Both the position numbers and the translations under genes were made by a program. Shown in pieces: positions 26,401-40,335 of a stretch of DNA of 64,000 bases. Every line of letters starts with the position of its first letter. The stretch's first letter is position 1. Source of the DNA: Salvia splendens (taxonomy: Eukaryota > Streptophyta > Magnoliopsida > Lamiales > Lamiaceae); contig NC_056032.1 of the NCBI RefSeq assembly GCF_004379255.2, positions 33,019,322 through 33,083,321 of the forward strand, given 5' to 3'. The notes below the pieces were generated by a model. The model did no database searches and had not been told where the DNA came from. It was given only the letters and a program-made list of their open reading frames with translations.

Positions 26401-29400
26401 AAGTCTGGATTTGAACTGGGAACCAGTGTACACTGTAAAATAAGAAAGAATTGTCACCACGAACCTGTAACTCCTGCAACAGATTGATCAGCAGGACCAG
26501 TGAAGGAATAAGCAGATCAAACATGCTTTTCTCACGATTACGTTCTATAAGTAAATCAGAAGTTGAATTTCCCTCTGCACCCTCATCAACAAGATAATCT
26601 GCTCAAGACAGTTAGCCACGCATTAGGTTCCTGAATCATAAGCACTCAAAAGGTATCAAAAGCCCCCCTCTGGACAAGGCTAAGGGAAAAAATGTAGCGA
26701 GAAACTAAGATTCAGCAACCATAACAGGTTATGATTTTCTATTCACTCATTTACTCCCTACTCAACAGGCTTATAGCTTAGTGAGACACCTATGATCATT
26801 GACTTAGTATAGCTGTTTTAGATACTTTTAACTTTTGCTATGGGAATGTCTAGCCATGTAGGCAGGTAAGTGTATCTAAGTACTTCTGTAGTGTACAACT
26901 TAATAGGTGTATTATTCTATTTTTATTTGGAATTGACAGTGTCCAACATACATAACAATTTAGCAGTAATGCCTCCAGAAAGAAAGAAAAAAAAGAGAAA
27001 AACTATGGTTATGGGCTCTTTAGAACATCGTCTTGTTCTGACAATGGTTATGGTTACTTCACTATCAAGTGAGATGAATATTACCTCTTCTGTAACTTGA
27101 ACCATCCATATCAGTAGTACCGAAGAAAAGGAGACAAATTAAACTCCAAAAGTGGTTAGCATGTACAGCTTACATTCCCGAAATAAAAGGTGAGTCCAAT
27201 CCGTGTCTAACAGGAGTCAGCTATATACTATAGTATTATAAAAGGACAGGATAAGCATGAAAGTTACCCATGAAAAACATAGCTACAGAGCAATAGCCTA
27301 GTTCGACATTAAGCATAATCTAAATATAGTATGCAATGCAGCTGTAAACAAAACAAATCATTGAGAATATAAAGCTCCTACAATCGATGAAAACTTTCAG
27401 GTAGCAGTTTTGTGAGAAAAATTTAACATAGACAACAAATCACTCAGCAGTCGGCAGATATCCAAATTATGCCAAGTTCACTAAGAAACAGTTATTCTTG
27501 TTAGAATATAGCAATGCTGTCAATTTGCTCAAGGACCTTCAACACAGGAATGAATACTGACCATAAATATTAGATGACCTCTCAAGCATGAGTTTGCAGT
27601 TGATCATAATAGCATGGATAACCATCACAGCACCTTCATTGTAGAGAGCAGTAGCAGCAACCTTATATTAAACATAGAGGACTTGGTTAGTGCAGGTCTG
27701 TTACTAGAAAGTGCCAGGAATGAAACTAACAAGAGTACCATACCGAATTTTCTGAAATAAACGCCAAAATACGAATTGCTGTAGTGAGCTGAGCAATAGA
27801 GGTATCGCGGAGAATAACACCTGGAAAATCCTTCTCTGTAATCCGTTTTCCTAAAAGATTATCAACAATGTTGCCATCGGAACTAGTGGAAGAATCTCCA
27901 ACTACATTATCAACATCCATCATGTCAGATGCTAAAACACTGTCTGAAGCCATGTGAACATCTCCTCCAGAAGCCAAAACAGCAGCATAACGTAGGAGCC
28001 CAATTGCTCCTTTTTTATGGTAAACTACACTGGCATCTATCCATTCCAATAGTCGTGCAGGAGCATCTTTCCTGTTGGAACCTGGGGAGGATGAGTGTAA
28101 TGCAGCATGCATTTCCTTTGCATGGTCTATCCAAGATGTCAAAGAAGTTGCAGTAGAATCAGTAACAATGACTTCCAAAATCTCAGCGGTTGAGTAAAAT
28201 ATGGCAAGATTCAAAGGTGAAACTCCTGCAAGTTAAAGATTGCCACTTAATAAGTATATAAGAAAACTGTGAAACCCCACTCAAATAACTGGCTTACCTG
28301 TATTCGGTGAAACAGGTTCAAGCTCCTTTCCAGAATGCAAAGCATTAATCAGAACTTTGAACGCCTACAGTGCAAAAGAGCAAAGATCCACATTAAGTGG
28401 AAGCGAAAGATAGAGCCATGTCACCGCCCTCCAGAACAAATTTGATCAATTGTGATGATTTCAGAACAAATGCAACTAACCAAAATTACAAGGCTAATAT
28501 GGATGAAGTTCATATATTTCAAGGACCATACAGAAGAAATGGGAATACTTGGCCACTCATAAATGTAGTAGAAGAGTATAAATTTGCTACCTCTGGGAAA
28601 TTTACCAAGACCAACAGAGCCTGGCGTCCACACTCTGACCTGAAATAGACGACCTCAAATCCTTAAGCCAGTTAGAAACATGAATGAGTGTTCACCTTAG
28701 AGAACCTACAAGCATACTCTACCTGGAGAGACGACAAATATCCCAAAGCACCCATAAAAATTCTTCAGTATTTGAAGTCAACTTGCATAACCTATCCACA
28801 GCAATAACCTGGAAAATATTAACCAGAAAATGCAAGTAGTTCTTAACAAGAAGTTAAAAGCAAATAAACATTATTAATCAGAGTTACCAGAAAACAATCA
28901 ACCTCAAGAACTTGAACCAGGCCGTTTCGAGTAAACAAATATCTGAAATGACATAGAAAACAGAAAGAGATAAAAAGTACTTACTGCCCTCATCTGCATC
29001 TCAACAATCATGCCAACATCCCTGGGACGAACAAAGAAGCCTCTAGACAATAACACAGACGCATAGCGAAGTGAAATAAAGTCCCCATTCTGAACGCCAT
29101 GGATACCCCGCAAAGCTTGGATGACAATTAAGGAGACTTCCTGGTCCCGTAGAAGAAAATCTACTCCTGAAAGAAAATTTTGACAACATTAATACAACAA
29201 TATCTTAAAGCTTGATTAGGTGTGGAGGTAGCGGGAAATCTAACCTGAGCGACAAAACAGGAGAGAAAGAATTATAGCTTCAACATTCAAGACAATGTCC
29301 AAGAACAAGTGCATTGCATCCCCTGTTTCAGATCGCAAGAGAGAAGATGATAACAATGCAGCTGCCAGAGGAAGGAATCCTCTTTCCTGTCAAGAATAAC

Positions 29401-32400
29401 GGAATTAATTAAGTAGCACTAGGGGCAAGAGGACAACATCACATAAATTTGCAAAAGTATAAAGTACACAGTAATGGTTTGAGTAATCGTTCAACAGCAT
29501 ACCAAAGATATCCGATTAAATATGAAAATGATAATACACTCTGTCAGCTTAAGCTTTTAGATGAAGTAATCAACACCATATCAAAGCCAGGTCATACAAA
29601 AGGTCGTGTGTTCGATTTCGTGGTTAGCCATTCAGAAAAAACTCTGCATGCAAGGCTTTGGTAAATTGTGAATGAAATATTAAGTACACAGGGATGAGGA
29701 ATCCTAATCAGGGTTATTGAGACAAACTACAGGAAATAACTCAAAGACTAGGAAGTGCCGCACAAGGAAAGCATATAACAGGCCGAAAAGAGCCCAATGC
29801 AAAAACATAGAGCAAAGAATAAAATCATAATGTGAACAATGCATATTATGGAAAGCAAACTATGCATCATTTCAAGATTGAAACACAGGGAATGCAAATA
29901 GAGAGAATGATGGGAAGAGAGCATACTTTTAAGATGGAAAGTAAATGTGAGTCAATGTCACAATTCAAAAAGCGACAACTAGACAGATTGATCAAGCTAT
30001 TTGTTGCTTTATATGCTAATGACCCAGCATCACCAAGGATAAGAGATCTGCTTGCAGCAGCCATTGGAGAAGGATCCTCAACTGGACCACTCAACTTCAT
30101 TAAATTCTGCAACAATGTTAGTTGACAAATGTTACTTAGGGAAAAGTATGTTTATGAGCTAGACAGCTAGTTCTAAGAACAAGAGCACTGAATAACATAG
30201 CAAAATAAGCAGCCAATACAATGAATAATACAAATAAAACTAACCAAGAGTTTCTTGAGTTGCACTTTAGCAATGACAAGCAAGTCTGAGGTATAGTTAG
30301 TAACACGGCCATCAGTTGGCATGCCCCTAAGTACTGATAATACTGCACACTGCAGACAAGCGATCGTATAATTACAAACTCTAACAAAATGAAATCATCT
30401 ATAGTCACAATATAAGGTGAAAATGGTTCTCATATAATGTTTTATGACCATCTGTGAGTTCATATTTATCTGCCTGTATTTGCATGTGTCAGTTTACTTC
30501 ATTCAAACACAAGATCATACATATGTACTTCAAGACATAGCTACCACATATACAGTTCCCATGTGTGGAATGTACCTCATATCTGCAAGCAACTTCATAA
30601 AACCGGATGCGCTGAAGTACAGAAGTTGCAAGGGATGCAACATCATGCCTCTGATTATTCAGCAACAAGTTCAGTATTTGGTTGTAGCCATCACTAGTGC
30701 CAGCTGGTATATTTTCATCCTCCCGAGGCCACCATCCTAGGAAAGCTTCACAACCCACAGAATGCATAGTAGCCTGCTCAATAACTCCTAGCAGCAGTAA
30801 TGTAAGACTTGTAGAATTGTGGATTCGATGTGTTAAGATATATACCAGCTGCTTCATGCCACCAGAATTAACGAAATGAAAGCAGCTCTCTCTAGTAGAA
30901 CACAATAAAAGAGCCATTATGGACCATAGGATTGCATTCTTATTCTGGAGACAAAACAAAGAAGTAAAATCAGCTTCTGAAGGCACATTACATGGTACAG
31001 AAGATGCATGAAACAGAAAGAGAGGAAAATTTGTGATGTGATCCTACAGAAATTTCAAGCATGTGTGACAGATGTCATGTTTTTTCTGAGGATGCAGATT
31101 ACACCTACCTGTGAAAGATATTTATATCCCACATTATGAGTGCTGCTACAGAAGTCAAAACGGTGCTGGAGAGTATCCGTCAACTCTTTGGAAGTAGAGC
31201 CTTCCTCAGATTCAAGAAACAAGAAATCTCCAGAAGCTTCCGCAGATGGATCTCTTGATTCATTCTCAATCATTTTATAAAGGTCCAAAAGTTCCTTTTC
31301 TGCGTCACTAAGAGTTTGATTAGTATCTCCACCACTTTTAACTCCATCAAAGCCCAATTGATTTTGATCAATATTATTGTGAGAGGAGCCAGTTATTCTA
31401 TAGGTTGAAGTCACTGAAAGTAAGGAACTAATAACATTATCAGCTGCTGCTAACCCAACATTCTGAGAATCTAAAATTCTGAATACTAGTAACAGAAACT
31501 TCCTTAATTCAAGCGGAATATCTGATTTTACAGCTGCCTGAGATAAAATTTTCAAGGGAGATGCAAGTTCCTCCATTGTCAGCATAGTGGAATGGAAGGC
31601 AGGCGGTAAATCTTCTAGGTTTCCCTCAACAGTACTAGTAGTATCCGTCAAGGAGCTATCTAAATCCACTCCTATGTTGAACTGGCCTAGATCTTCTGCT
31701 GTATTCCCATATATCACCATGCTTAGGCTGCGATAGCTGCCTCTAACAACCAAATGATTAGTAACCACGGCCTACAAAAAGATGATGCAGTGGTAAGTTT
31801 TCTGGGTGGAGATACACAAAAGAGGAAGTGCTATGAAAATCCAGTCAGAAAAAAATAAAAACTTTTTACATATTCGGCACGTATCACGAGCTTACTAACC
31901 TAGTTGATTTTGCAAAACATAATCAACTAGTAGTATAACATAAAATTCAATGTAAATTAGTGAGCCAATGATACCATTGTACGCATTAAACATTAATCAG
32001 ATACAGTAAGAATCAAATGCATTGACTAGAATTTCTTACATGAAAAGTGGTACCTAAAAGTTGTTGGTGGGCCCACTATAGAAACTTAAGCATAAATAAA
32101 TAACAGATTGCCACATACATGCCTAGTGAGATATGAAAGTGGGGCAGAAAGAATTTTGCAAAGCATAATCAACTTCAACTATTGATCAACTTAGATTAGT
32201 GAGACAGTAATTTCACTGAATGACATTAATCAAATACAGTGAGAATCGAATGCATTGACTATATCCTACATGAAAAGGGGTTTAAGAAACTGTTGATGGG
32301 CCCACTATGTAAGCTTAAGCATATATCGGTAACAGGTTGCCATATGCACGAGCAGTGAGATACGAAAGTGGGATGGAAAGAATTTTGGGTAAAAACATTC

Positions 32401-33940
32401 AAGATCAGGCATGATGAGGACCCACCAAAATCTTCTTCATAACATAAAGAAAAAGTCAGACACAAAAGAAGATTAAAAAATTCACTCACAAGAGGTAACA
32501 ATAGCTATTATGTAGAAATAGCGCTTATCTTGAATTAAAGTAAACATCATGAATTGATAGTATATACCTCAACCTCGAGAACAGTTGATGAAGAGTGTGA
32601 ATACAGACAAGGAAGGCATAACCGCCTAAATCTTGCCTCTCCTTCACATTGAACAAAAACCTCCAAAGCAAATGATGGGGGTGAAGTAGCCCTATAAAAA
32701 TGTGATATAATGTAAGTTAGCATCCTAAACGGAAAGTTATAAAATTATAAAACAAAAAAATATTGCATGAAAAATTGAATTAATAATTAGCATATTTTCA
32801 AAAATATTCTCTTGCATGTGTTTATTTCCAGAAGTGATTGAGATGCTGTATTATCAACTTAAATAGCATCCGGTCGATATTAATTTACAAATAAATGACA
32901 TCCATAATACCCCATAAGCTTCACTGCAGGGCAAATTGACGAAGCATTCTGCTCAAGGAACTCACAAGCAGAGATGATAACAGGCTCCGAAAATATCACC
33001 TGATATAAATAAAATTTTAAGTCACACTATAATACATAATTCGGAATGGTTATGAAGTAGAACTAGGGGGAAGTAATACAAAATCTCACATAAAATAGGC
33101 ATAAACATGCATCAGGTATTAATAAATGTTCGTAAGTGCATACATTAGCATACCAGTAAACAGCATAAGTGAAACAATCCACATTATTTCCCCTAAAGAG
33201 ATATAGGGTCATGATGAAGTTGGTATAAGCTACATGGAACATAATGGAATGTAAGAAAAATACCATTACGTAAGTAACTAAGGAACCCCCTGCCCCCCAA
33301 TCTTAGGAGATGGATTAGAGATTCATCGAGCGAGTTCACAACTATGTCAGTCTGTCGGAACAAAGAACCAAATTGTTGGGCATATCAAGGAACAAATTCT
33401 ACCCCTAACATCTGCATTCTAATTTATACTTCAAGTGAAATTCAATACTACACAAAACATTAAATATGCTAACTAGATTATACAACAGTTCACCACATAA
33501 CAGCAAAGCAAAATCTTTTCATCGAAACCAAGGAATTAAATCAAGAAAGCATAACCCTCAGTTTACATGAGAAAAAGAAAGGGAAACAAACTGCCTCACT
33601 AGCAAAGCTGTGATCTAATTAAAACAACAGGGGAAATTTGCGGTGCATAAAACACTGAATATGACACCACATATCGAGTAAGAAGCTATTATAAGGTAGT
33701 ACACGGTCCAACTAAGTAAAGCAAAAACTCTATCAAGCAAGCATTTAGATACATATATCAGTTTGAGTGAAAAAACTTGCATGGCTCACAAGGCTCCAAC
33801 CTAAAATTGCTCGCGATGGCATTAAGCAAAATAACCAGAAACAGAGAATCAAGCCACAGCATTACCTCATCGACGTATTCATCAAGATGGGGGTGAACGA
33901 ATGTGTGAGCATAGAGCACGCCGGGGTCAGAACGGCCCAT
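20420..33940 (-). CDS. VIR: VIRILIZER homolog, scaffold of the m6A mRNA methyltransferase complex
   Basis: Twenty-eight exons join in frame to 2192 aa (Arabidopsis VIR: about 2140). In transcript order: 33940-33866, 32999-32911, 32691-32568, 31771-31109, 30944-30576, 30349-30245, 30106-29927, 29386-29245, 29166-28985, 28808-28723, 28639-28591, 28364-28298, 28225-27744, 27661-27562, 26598-26465, 26080-26013, 25939-25723, 25603-25388, 25265-25110, 25007-24954, 24872-24658, 24561-24492, 24365-24037, 23210-23042, 22955-21573, 21486-20731, 20644-20573, 20446-20420. The N-terminus (LYAHTFVHPHLDEYVDEV) and the VTNHLVVRGSYRSLS segment are the conserved virilizer start; the middle is helical. The C-terminal third has RPPSMHVDDYVARER and RPPSVHVDVFMARQRER, then Pro/Gln-rich low-complexity sequence. 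It acts in the nucleus with MTA, MTB, FIP37 and HAKAI. The 9-codon last exon is the least certain. Confidence 0.95.
31905..32392. repeat. Two-copy degenerate tandem repeat in VIR intron 3
   Basis: Copy 1 starts gattttgcaaaacataatcaac near 31905 and copy 2 starts gaattttgcaaagcataatcaac at 32151. They share many phrases in the same order, such as atgcattgacta, gggcccactat, gagatatgaaagtggg and gaattttg. Unit length is about 245 bp. The copies have diverged clearly, so the duplication is not recent. Confidence 0.75.
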
Positions 33941-33972
33941 TGCTATTTCTGGTCGGCCGAAATGAAACGACC

Positions 33973-34163
33973 TGCGCACGAAGGAAGCAAACCTGTGTTT
34001 AGGGCTTTAGTGGTGCAGAGAGAGTTTTGGGACTATTTTCATGAATACCAAACAAGTTTTAAATATCTTATACATAGCATAGAAAAAAGAACAGGAGCTC
34101 AATCTAGAATAAAAACAAAATCAATACAAACAGAAACAAAATAAAAATTATAAGATCAGAATA
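33973..34163 (-). other. Apparent intron in the VIR 5' leader
   Basis: On the minus strand a donor tcag|gtattctg lies at about 34163 and an acceptor gcgcag at about 33973, 33 bp before the VIR start codon. The GC-rich block at 34205-34320 with repeated gcgg motifs would be the first leader exon. This rests on splice-like signals only. Confidence 0.45.
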
Positions 34164-34399
34164 CCTGAATCGAACTAAGAAAATAGAAGCAAATCAAGAA
34201 CTGCTACAACACACCACAGTGAGGCCGGCGAAGCAGGCAGGCGGAAAGTTGGGCGCGGCGGCAAGTCGGGTGAGGCGGTGAGCGCGGCGGCACGGCGGTG
34301 AGGCCGGCGGGGCAGATTTCGCCAGTGGGGAGGAGAAAGAAGGAAATAAGAGATGCCACTTTCAGTAGGGTTGGAGGGAATTCCACTTGATAGTATATC

Positions 34400-34788
34400 A
34401 CTGCGATTTTAATTAGTTTGGGATTTTGGGCTAAAATACATGTCTTTGTTTCTTATTTGTTGGATTTTATATGTATAAATATAAATTTTAAAATATTAAT
34501 TCCTTTTATTAAAGTAAATAAATAAATATAAGTATAAATTAATTTCTTAAACCTTTTTTATAATTTTTTAGTATATTAAATTTATTTATTTAATATTTAT
34601 ATATATGAATAATTTAAATTATTTAAATTCAATAATCAAGCTATATAATCTATTTAAATCACTAAATATAGTATACATAATTAGAATTAAGTTCATTTTG
34701 ATATCTTATATGAGATAATATATTGATGTTCAAGACATTTCTTTTTCTCATAAAAATGTAGAGAAGACTTATTCTCTACATTATTCTA
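34400..34788. other. Very AT-rich spacer, no gene seen
   Basis: This is nearly pure A/T with short runs and no reading frame or paired repeat. It separates the VIR promoter side from the copia-2 region. Confidence 0.6.
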
Positions 34789-35106
34789 TGTCTTATTACT
34801 TTTATTAGTTTTATTATGATGAATCATAATAAAAGTAACACCAATATAGATACCAACAATATCAATCATTTAGTTCTGGTCTCCACCATGATGATCCCAT
34901 TTTTATTATGAATCGTTTTCTCTTGGAATGTAACAGGGTAATGAGAGTGTCTTATTACTTTTATTAGTTTTATTATGATGAATCATAATAAAAGTAACAC
35001 CAATATAGATACCAACAATATCAATCATTTAGTTCTGGTCTCCACCATGATGATCCCATTTTTATTATGAATCGTTTTCTCTTGGAATGTAACAGGGTAA
35101 TGAGAG
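34789..35106. repeat. Perfect 159-bp tandem duplication with internal palindrome
   Basis: Copies 34789-34947 and 34948-35106 are identical by eye. Each begins tgtcttattac and ends gggtaatgagag. Each contains an 11-bp palindrome with arms ttttattatga and tcataataaaa and a 4-base loop (first at 34809-34834). The second copy ends exactly where the copia-2 5' LTR (tgtcaaac) starts. Confidence 0.92.
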
Positions 35107-35355
35107 TGTCAAACCCTAAAAGACACGATTCAAGGAAAGAAATAAATCTATTTTAGGAGAATACCAATTAGTGATTATACCTGGAATAGATTGATATGTT
35201 TCTAAATATACTTGTATTTCTCTCCTATAAAAAGAGATCATTGTATACAATGTAAAACACACAGAAATACATAAATAAGAGAATCATAAACTTTGTTCTC
35301 TGCAATTCACCATGTCTAGCCTTTTATCCCTTATCCCTCTCGGTTACCATCTTCA
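35107..35355 (+). repeat. copia-2 5' LTR
   Basis: This 249-bp LTR has a TATA-like box ctcctataaaaagag at about 35222-35236 and ends cggttaccatcttca. Confidence 0.9.
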
Positions 35356-35358
35356 AGA

Positions 35359-35370
35359 TGGTATCAGAGC
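35359..35370 (+). other. copia-2 primer-binding site
   Basis: TGGTATCAGAGC is an exact match to the usual plant copia initiator-Met-tRNA site, 3 bp after the LTR. Confidence 0.92.
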
Positions 35371-35461
35371 AGGTTATTAAGGTGGGGACTCAGAGAGAGT
35401 TCATCACCTTCCCAAGGCTACCTTTCCCGACCGTCTGTCCTTAACCCTGTGAGCAAACAAA

Positions 35462-38400
35462 ATGTCAGAAACCACCGAGAGTTCAAACACAGATCCACAT
35501 AACACAAACACTTCAAACCAAACCAAATTTCCACCAGATTTCGCGGCACAATTTGCCGAATTCCTGAAATTTAAGGAATTTTCATCAGGGCAGAGCCCGA
35601 AAAACCCCTCAACCCAGCCAGAATCGCTGGGGGAAGTAACCATCAAAACAAAGCTCAACGGGAACAACTATCCCCTATGGGCCAACCTGATGAAGAGGGC
35701 TATTGGCGGTAAAGGGCTGACCTCTCATATAATAGGAGTTTCAGACCCCGAACCGCCGATAACCGACCCAAATTACCCGAGGTGGCAGCAGAGAGATCAC
35801 TGCACCTTCAATTGGATTATCAACAACATCGAATCCGACCTTGTAAACGAAGTTTCTCAATACGCGACCGCCAAGGACCTTTGGGAGGGCCTGGCAATCA
35901 CGTATGGCAGCGGGAGAGATCCGTTTCAGGTGTACGACCTCCACAGACAATGTATGACGATCAAACAAGGAGGAATGACCTTGGAAGCATTGTGGCAAAA
36001 ATTACAGGATCTGTGGATATCCATAGACGCCCGAGATCCAAGCACGATTGACCATCCTCCGTCAATCGAGAAAGACAATCAACGGACCCAAAGGATGAGG
36101 GTGTATCAGTTTCTTACCGCACTCGATGAACGGTATGAATCAGTCAAGAAGGAGATCATCAACAAAGAGCCATTACCGACTCCTCGAGAGGCATACGCGA
36201 TGGTGAGGCGCAATGCCGACAATGCGCGAATATTGAAACCTACCGAACAACCAGGCTCCGGAATTGGAGCGGGACTGATCGTATTCGACCGCAACAGGGC
36301 CAGTCAGCCTCCACCGCCACCACCGGCGCCGTCCCGGTATCCAGCCAATCACCACAAAGGCGACGAAGATAAAAGCAAATTATTTTGTAGCCGTTGCGGA
36401 GGAAAGAGGCATACAAATGATACATGCTTCCTCATTCATGGGTATCCCGAATGGTGGGATGAAATGAAGAAATCCAAGCTCCAGAGGGCGGCGAATCGCG
36501 GCGGACCGAGGGCATCGGCATCAGCAGCAGCGGCGGTCGGAGGCCAAGTCGCCTACGCCGAGCACACGGCGGGTGGCTTCGGTACTCCAACCACCACCGG
36601 AAATTATGGCGGACGCGGGGAGGAGAAGGCCGTGGCCACTATCACGGTGGCGAGAGTGCAGATTGGAGGAGAAGCAAACGCGGCGGACCCGTCTAGGGTT
36701 TGGAATGAAGGTAAAGGGGGGTTCTCTCATTTGAACCCTCCAAGTTCTGCCAAATCACATTTTTTACCCCATCCCCATAGACCTATTGTTTCCAGCCCCA
36801 AAACTCCTCACATATTGCACCCCGTACCCCACTTCGAAAATAACTCCTCTAAACTCCCCAAAATTCTTCATAAACACATTCCAGCCCCTAAACCTTGTGA
36901 AAATCTTGTGATACATCCCACAATAAAATGCCAAAACTCCTTTGAAGCCTTGGCCATGTCATCTACCTCAGAAATATGAGAAAAGAATAAAAATTGGATT
37001 TTTGATTGTGGTGCAACTGACACAATGTCTTTTGATATGTCTGATTTTGAAAGTATTTCCAAGTCAAATAAAACCCATGTTCAAACTGCGAGTGGAGATC
37101 TGGCACCTATTCAGGGGGTGGGAACCATCACTATCTCCCAAACCCTTCGACTCTCGAATTGCTTATTTGTTCCGTCACTATCTCACAAATTATTGTCAGT
37201 TAGTCATGCGACTAAAGAATTGAACTGCAAGTTACTAATGCAGCCTCGTTTCTGTTTACTACAGGATACCCAAACGGGGACGATAGTTGGGCGTGGCACT
37301 AAACGACATGGACTGTACTATGTGGATGCGGTGGCCCATCAGAGTACTGCGTTGCTGTCTCACGGACTGACCGATTCTTTTGCCTCTAATTGTGAAACAT
37401 GTTTTTTGGCCAAAAGCCATAGACATTCGTTTAAGTTAAATAATACTAGAGTGAAAACTCCCTTTTCATTAATTCATTCGGATGTGTGGGGTCTTGCACA
37501 TGTTACTGGGGGATCGGGCTTTCGCTATTTTTTGTTCTTTGTTGATGATTATACACGCAAGACTTGGGTTTATTTCTTAAAAACAAAATCTGAAGTTTTT
37601 GACAAGTTCACCCAATTCTATACCTTCGTACAAACTCAATACAAACACAATATCCAAATCCTTCGATCCGATAATGGGGGGAGTTTGTCAATTCTAAAAT
37701 GCAGTCTTTCTTCACTAAAAAGGGATTAGTCCACCAAACCACCTGTCCACATACTCCTGAACAGAATGGGGTAGCAGAAAGGAAAAACCGATATATTCTA
37801 GAAGTCACAAGAGCCTTCCTAATCGAATCTCGAATCCCAAAATCTTTTTGGTCAGAAGCCGTAGCCACTGTTGTCTACCTTCTAAACCGTCTCCCTACCA
37901 AAATCCTGGACTTCAAAACACCTTTGGACATCCTATCTACCCAAGCCACTATCCCATCATCTCATCGTCTAGAACCTAGGCCATTTGGGTGCTCCGTCTT
38001 TGTCCATATTCCCAAACACAAGCGGTCTAAATTTTCCCTTTGTGCTGTTAAATGTGTTTTCCTAGGGTATGGCCGGAATCAAAAGGGCTACAGATGCTAT
38101 GATCCTAAAACAAGAACCATGTATACCACCATGAACTGCGACTTTGTTGAGGGAGAATACTTCTATAGCCAACCTAGCGGTTAGGGGGAGAGTCGACCAG
38201 AAATTCCAGAAAATGACTCATTAGGCTGGCTACCGACACCAATACCCAAACCTACACCTACACCCGTACCCGAACCTACAGCTACACCAATATCCGAGCC
38301 TACACCAAACCAGGAAGAGAATCACAACAGTCAGGGGAAGGGAAACTTGACGAGTCCAAGTCAACCTGTTCTAAACGTCGGTCCACCAGAGACAGTTAGC

Positions 38401-40335
38401 GGTAACGCCGCGCCGTCAAGTTCCAATGTGCAGGACGAGGAGTTCGGTGACACCTCGCTATCTACCCCGGTCAGGGATCCTGATGTAAATAGTCATAACT
38501 CTGGAAATATTACTCCTGTGGATGAAACTAATAGTGACAGGGAGAATGGGGAAATTGAGGAACAAGCAGACATGGGTTATGAGTTACCGCTAAGGAGTAC
38601 GAGAGGCGTTCCTCCTCGGCGATACTCTCCAGACTGGAAAGGACGAAAGTCCCAATATTCTGTAACTAATCTTGTGCAGGGACATCTCACAGAAATGGCT
38701 AGAGCTTTTGAAGCTGCCCTCTATGAGGATGAGATTCTTCAATCCTTTGAGGAGGCGATGAAACACAAACATTGGAGGGAGGCAATGAAGAAAGAGATAG
38801 ATGCCTTAATAAAGAATGGAACATGGGAGAAGTGTACTCTACCAAAGGGAAAGAAGCCAGTAGGATGTCGATGGGTCTTCACAATCAAAAGACGAGCAGA
38901 TGGTTCAATCAAGAGGTATAAAGCACGACTGGTGGCTAAGGGATACACTCAGGTCTATGGAGTGGATTATGCAGAGACGTTCTCTCCGGTAGCCAAGCTA
39001 AATACAGTTAGAACACTGTTGTCTATAGCTGCATCCAGAGATTGGCCTTTACATCAGCTGGATGTCACTAACGCCTTTTTACATGGAGAGTTGGAAGAAA
39101 ATAAGGAAGTCTACATGGAAGCCCTCCAGGTTTTCTTGGAGAATTCGGAGACGGACAGGTGTGCAGATTGAGGAAAACCTTGTATGGACTAAAACAGTCT
39201 CCCCGGATATGGTTTGGGAGATTCTGCCAGACAATGTTCAAGCATGAGTATGAACAAAGCCACTCTGACCACACATTGTTCATTAAGAAGAAGAACAGCA
39301 AGGTGACATGTCTGATCATCTATGTGGACGACATGATTATCATAGGAGACGATGAAGAGGAAATCAAGAATCTGAAGGAGAATCTATCTAAGGAGTTCGA
39401 GATGAAAGAGTTGGGGGCACTGAAATATTTCCTTGGAATCGAAGTCTTGAGATCGAAGAAGGGAATCTTCCTGAGACAGAAGAAGTACGTACTGGATTTA
39501 CTAGCAGAGACTGGTTTACTAGATTGCAAGCCCTCAGATATTCCTATGGTACCCAACCATAGATTGAAGATAGAAGAAGGAGCAAAGCTAGCAGACCGGG
39601 AGAAGTATCAATGATTGATGGGAAAGTTGATCTATCTCTCACATACTCGACCAGATATTACCAATGCAGTTGGTATAGTCAGTCAGTTTATGCACAAACC
39701 GCAAGAAGACCATATGGAGGCTGCCTTGAAGATTGTAAGATATCTGAAGGGGACTGTAGGATACGGAGTACTCCTAGAAAAAGGAGGAGATCTAGAGGTT
39801 CATGGATACACTGACGCTGATTGGGCAAGCAATCCAGTTGACAGGAAATCTACGGGAGGATACTTCACGTTCGTAGGGGGAAACCTGGTCACTTGGAGAA
39901 GCAAGAAACAAAAAGGTCGTTGCCTTATCTAGTGCGGAAGCAGAGTTCCGAGGAATCAAGAGTGGTTTAACGGAGATTATGTGGTTGCGAAGGTTACTTA
40001 CGGAGATAGGATTTCCTCCAACACAGAAGAGTCAGTTATTCTGCGACAACAAGGCGGCGATCAGTATTTCAGAAAATCCAGTGCAACATGACAGGACTAA
40101 GCATGTGGAAGTAGATCGACATTTCATTAAGGAGAACCTAGAAAAAGGAGTCATAGAATTTCCATTTGTGAGGTCAGAGGATCAGCTGGCAGACATCTTA
40201 ACCAAAGCTGTGAATTCTAAAGTGTTCAAAGAAGTTCTTGGCAAGTTGAGCATCGGAGATGCCGCGGCTCAACTTGAGGGGGAGTGTCAAACCCTAGAAG
40301 ACACAATTCAAGGAAAGAATCAAGGAAAGAAATAA
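35462..40335 (+). pseudogene. copia-2 gag-pol polyprotein, broken
   Basis: Gag (35462-36979, 505 aa) opens with a copia-type gag domain (TKLNGNNYPLWANLMKRAI) and carries a CCHC knuckle CSRCGGKRHTNDTC near 36388. It stops at 36977, but the same frame continues into a protease-like IFDCGATDTMS and integrase with the PEQNGVAERKNR motif. A one-base loss in a G run near 37681 shifts frame. A TAG at 38182 follows. Reverse transcriptase shows [10 protein letters not shown] and, after a frameshift near 39165, IIYVDDM. A TGA at 39612 and a frameshift near 39915 cut RNase H, whose end LADILTK reads into the 3' LTR. The reading frame is inactive. Confidence 0.94.

Noticed and set aside
27080..27105. Possible extra VIRILIZER exon (DGSSYRR-like)
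   Set aside because: There is no acceptor before it, and exon 27661-27562 joins directly in frame to 26598-26465 with conserved sequence.
29832..30125. Plus-strand frame opposite VIRILIZER exon 7
   Set aside because: The opposite strand fits VIR with good splice sites; this frame is its shadow.
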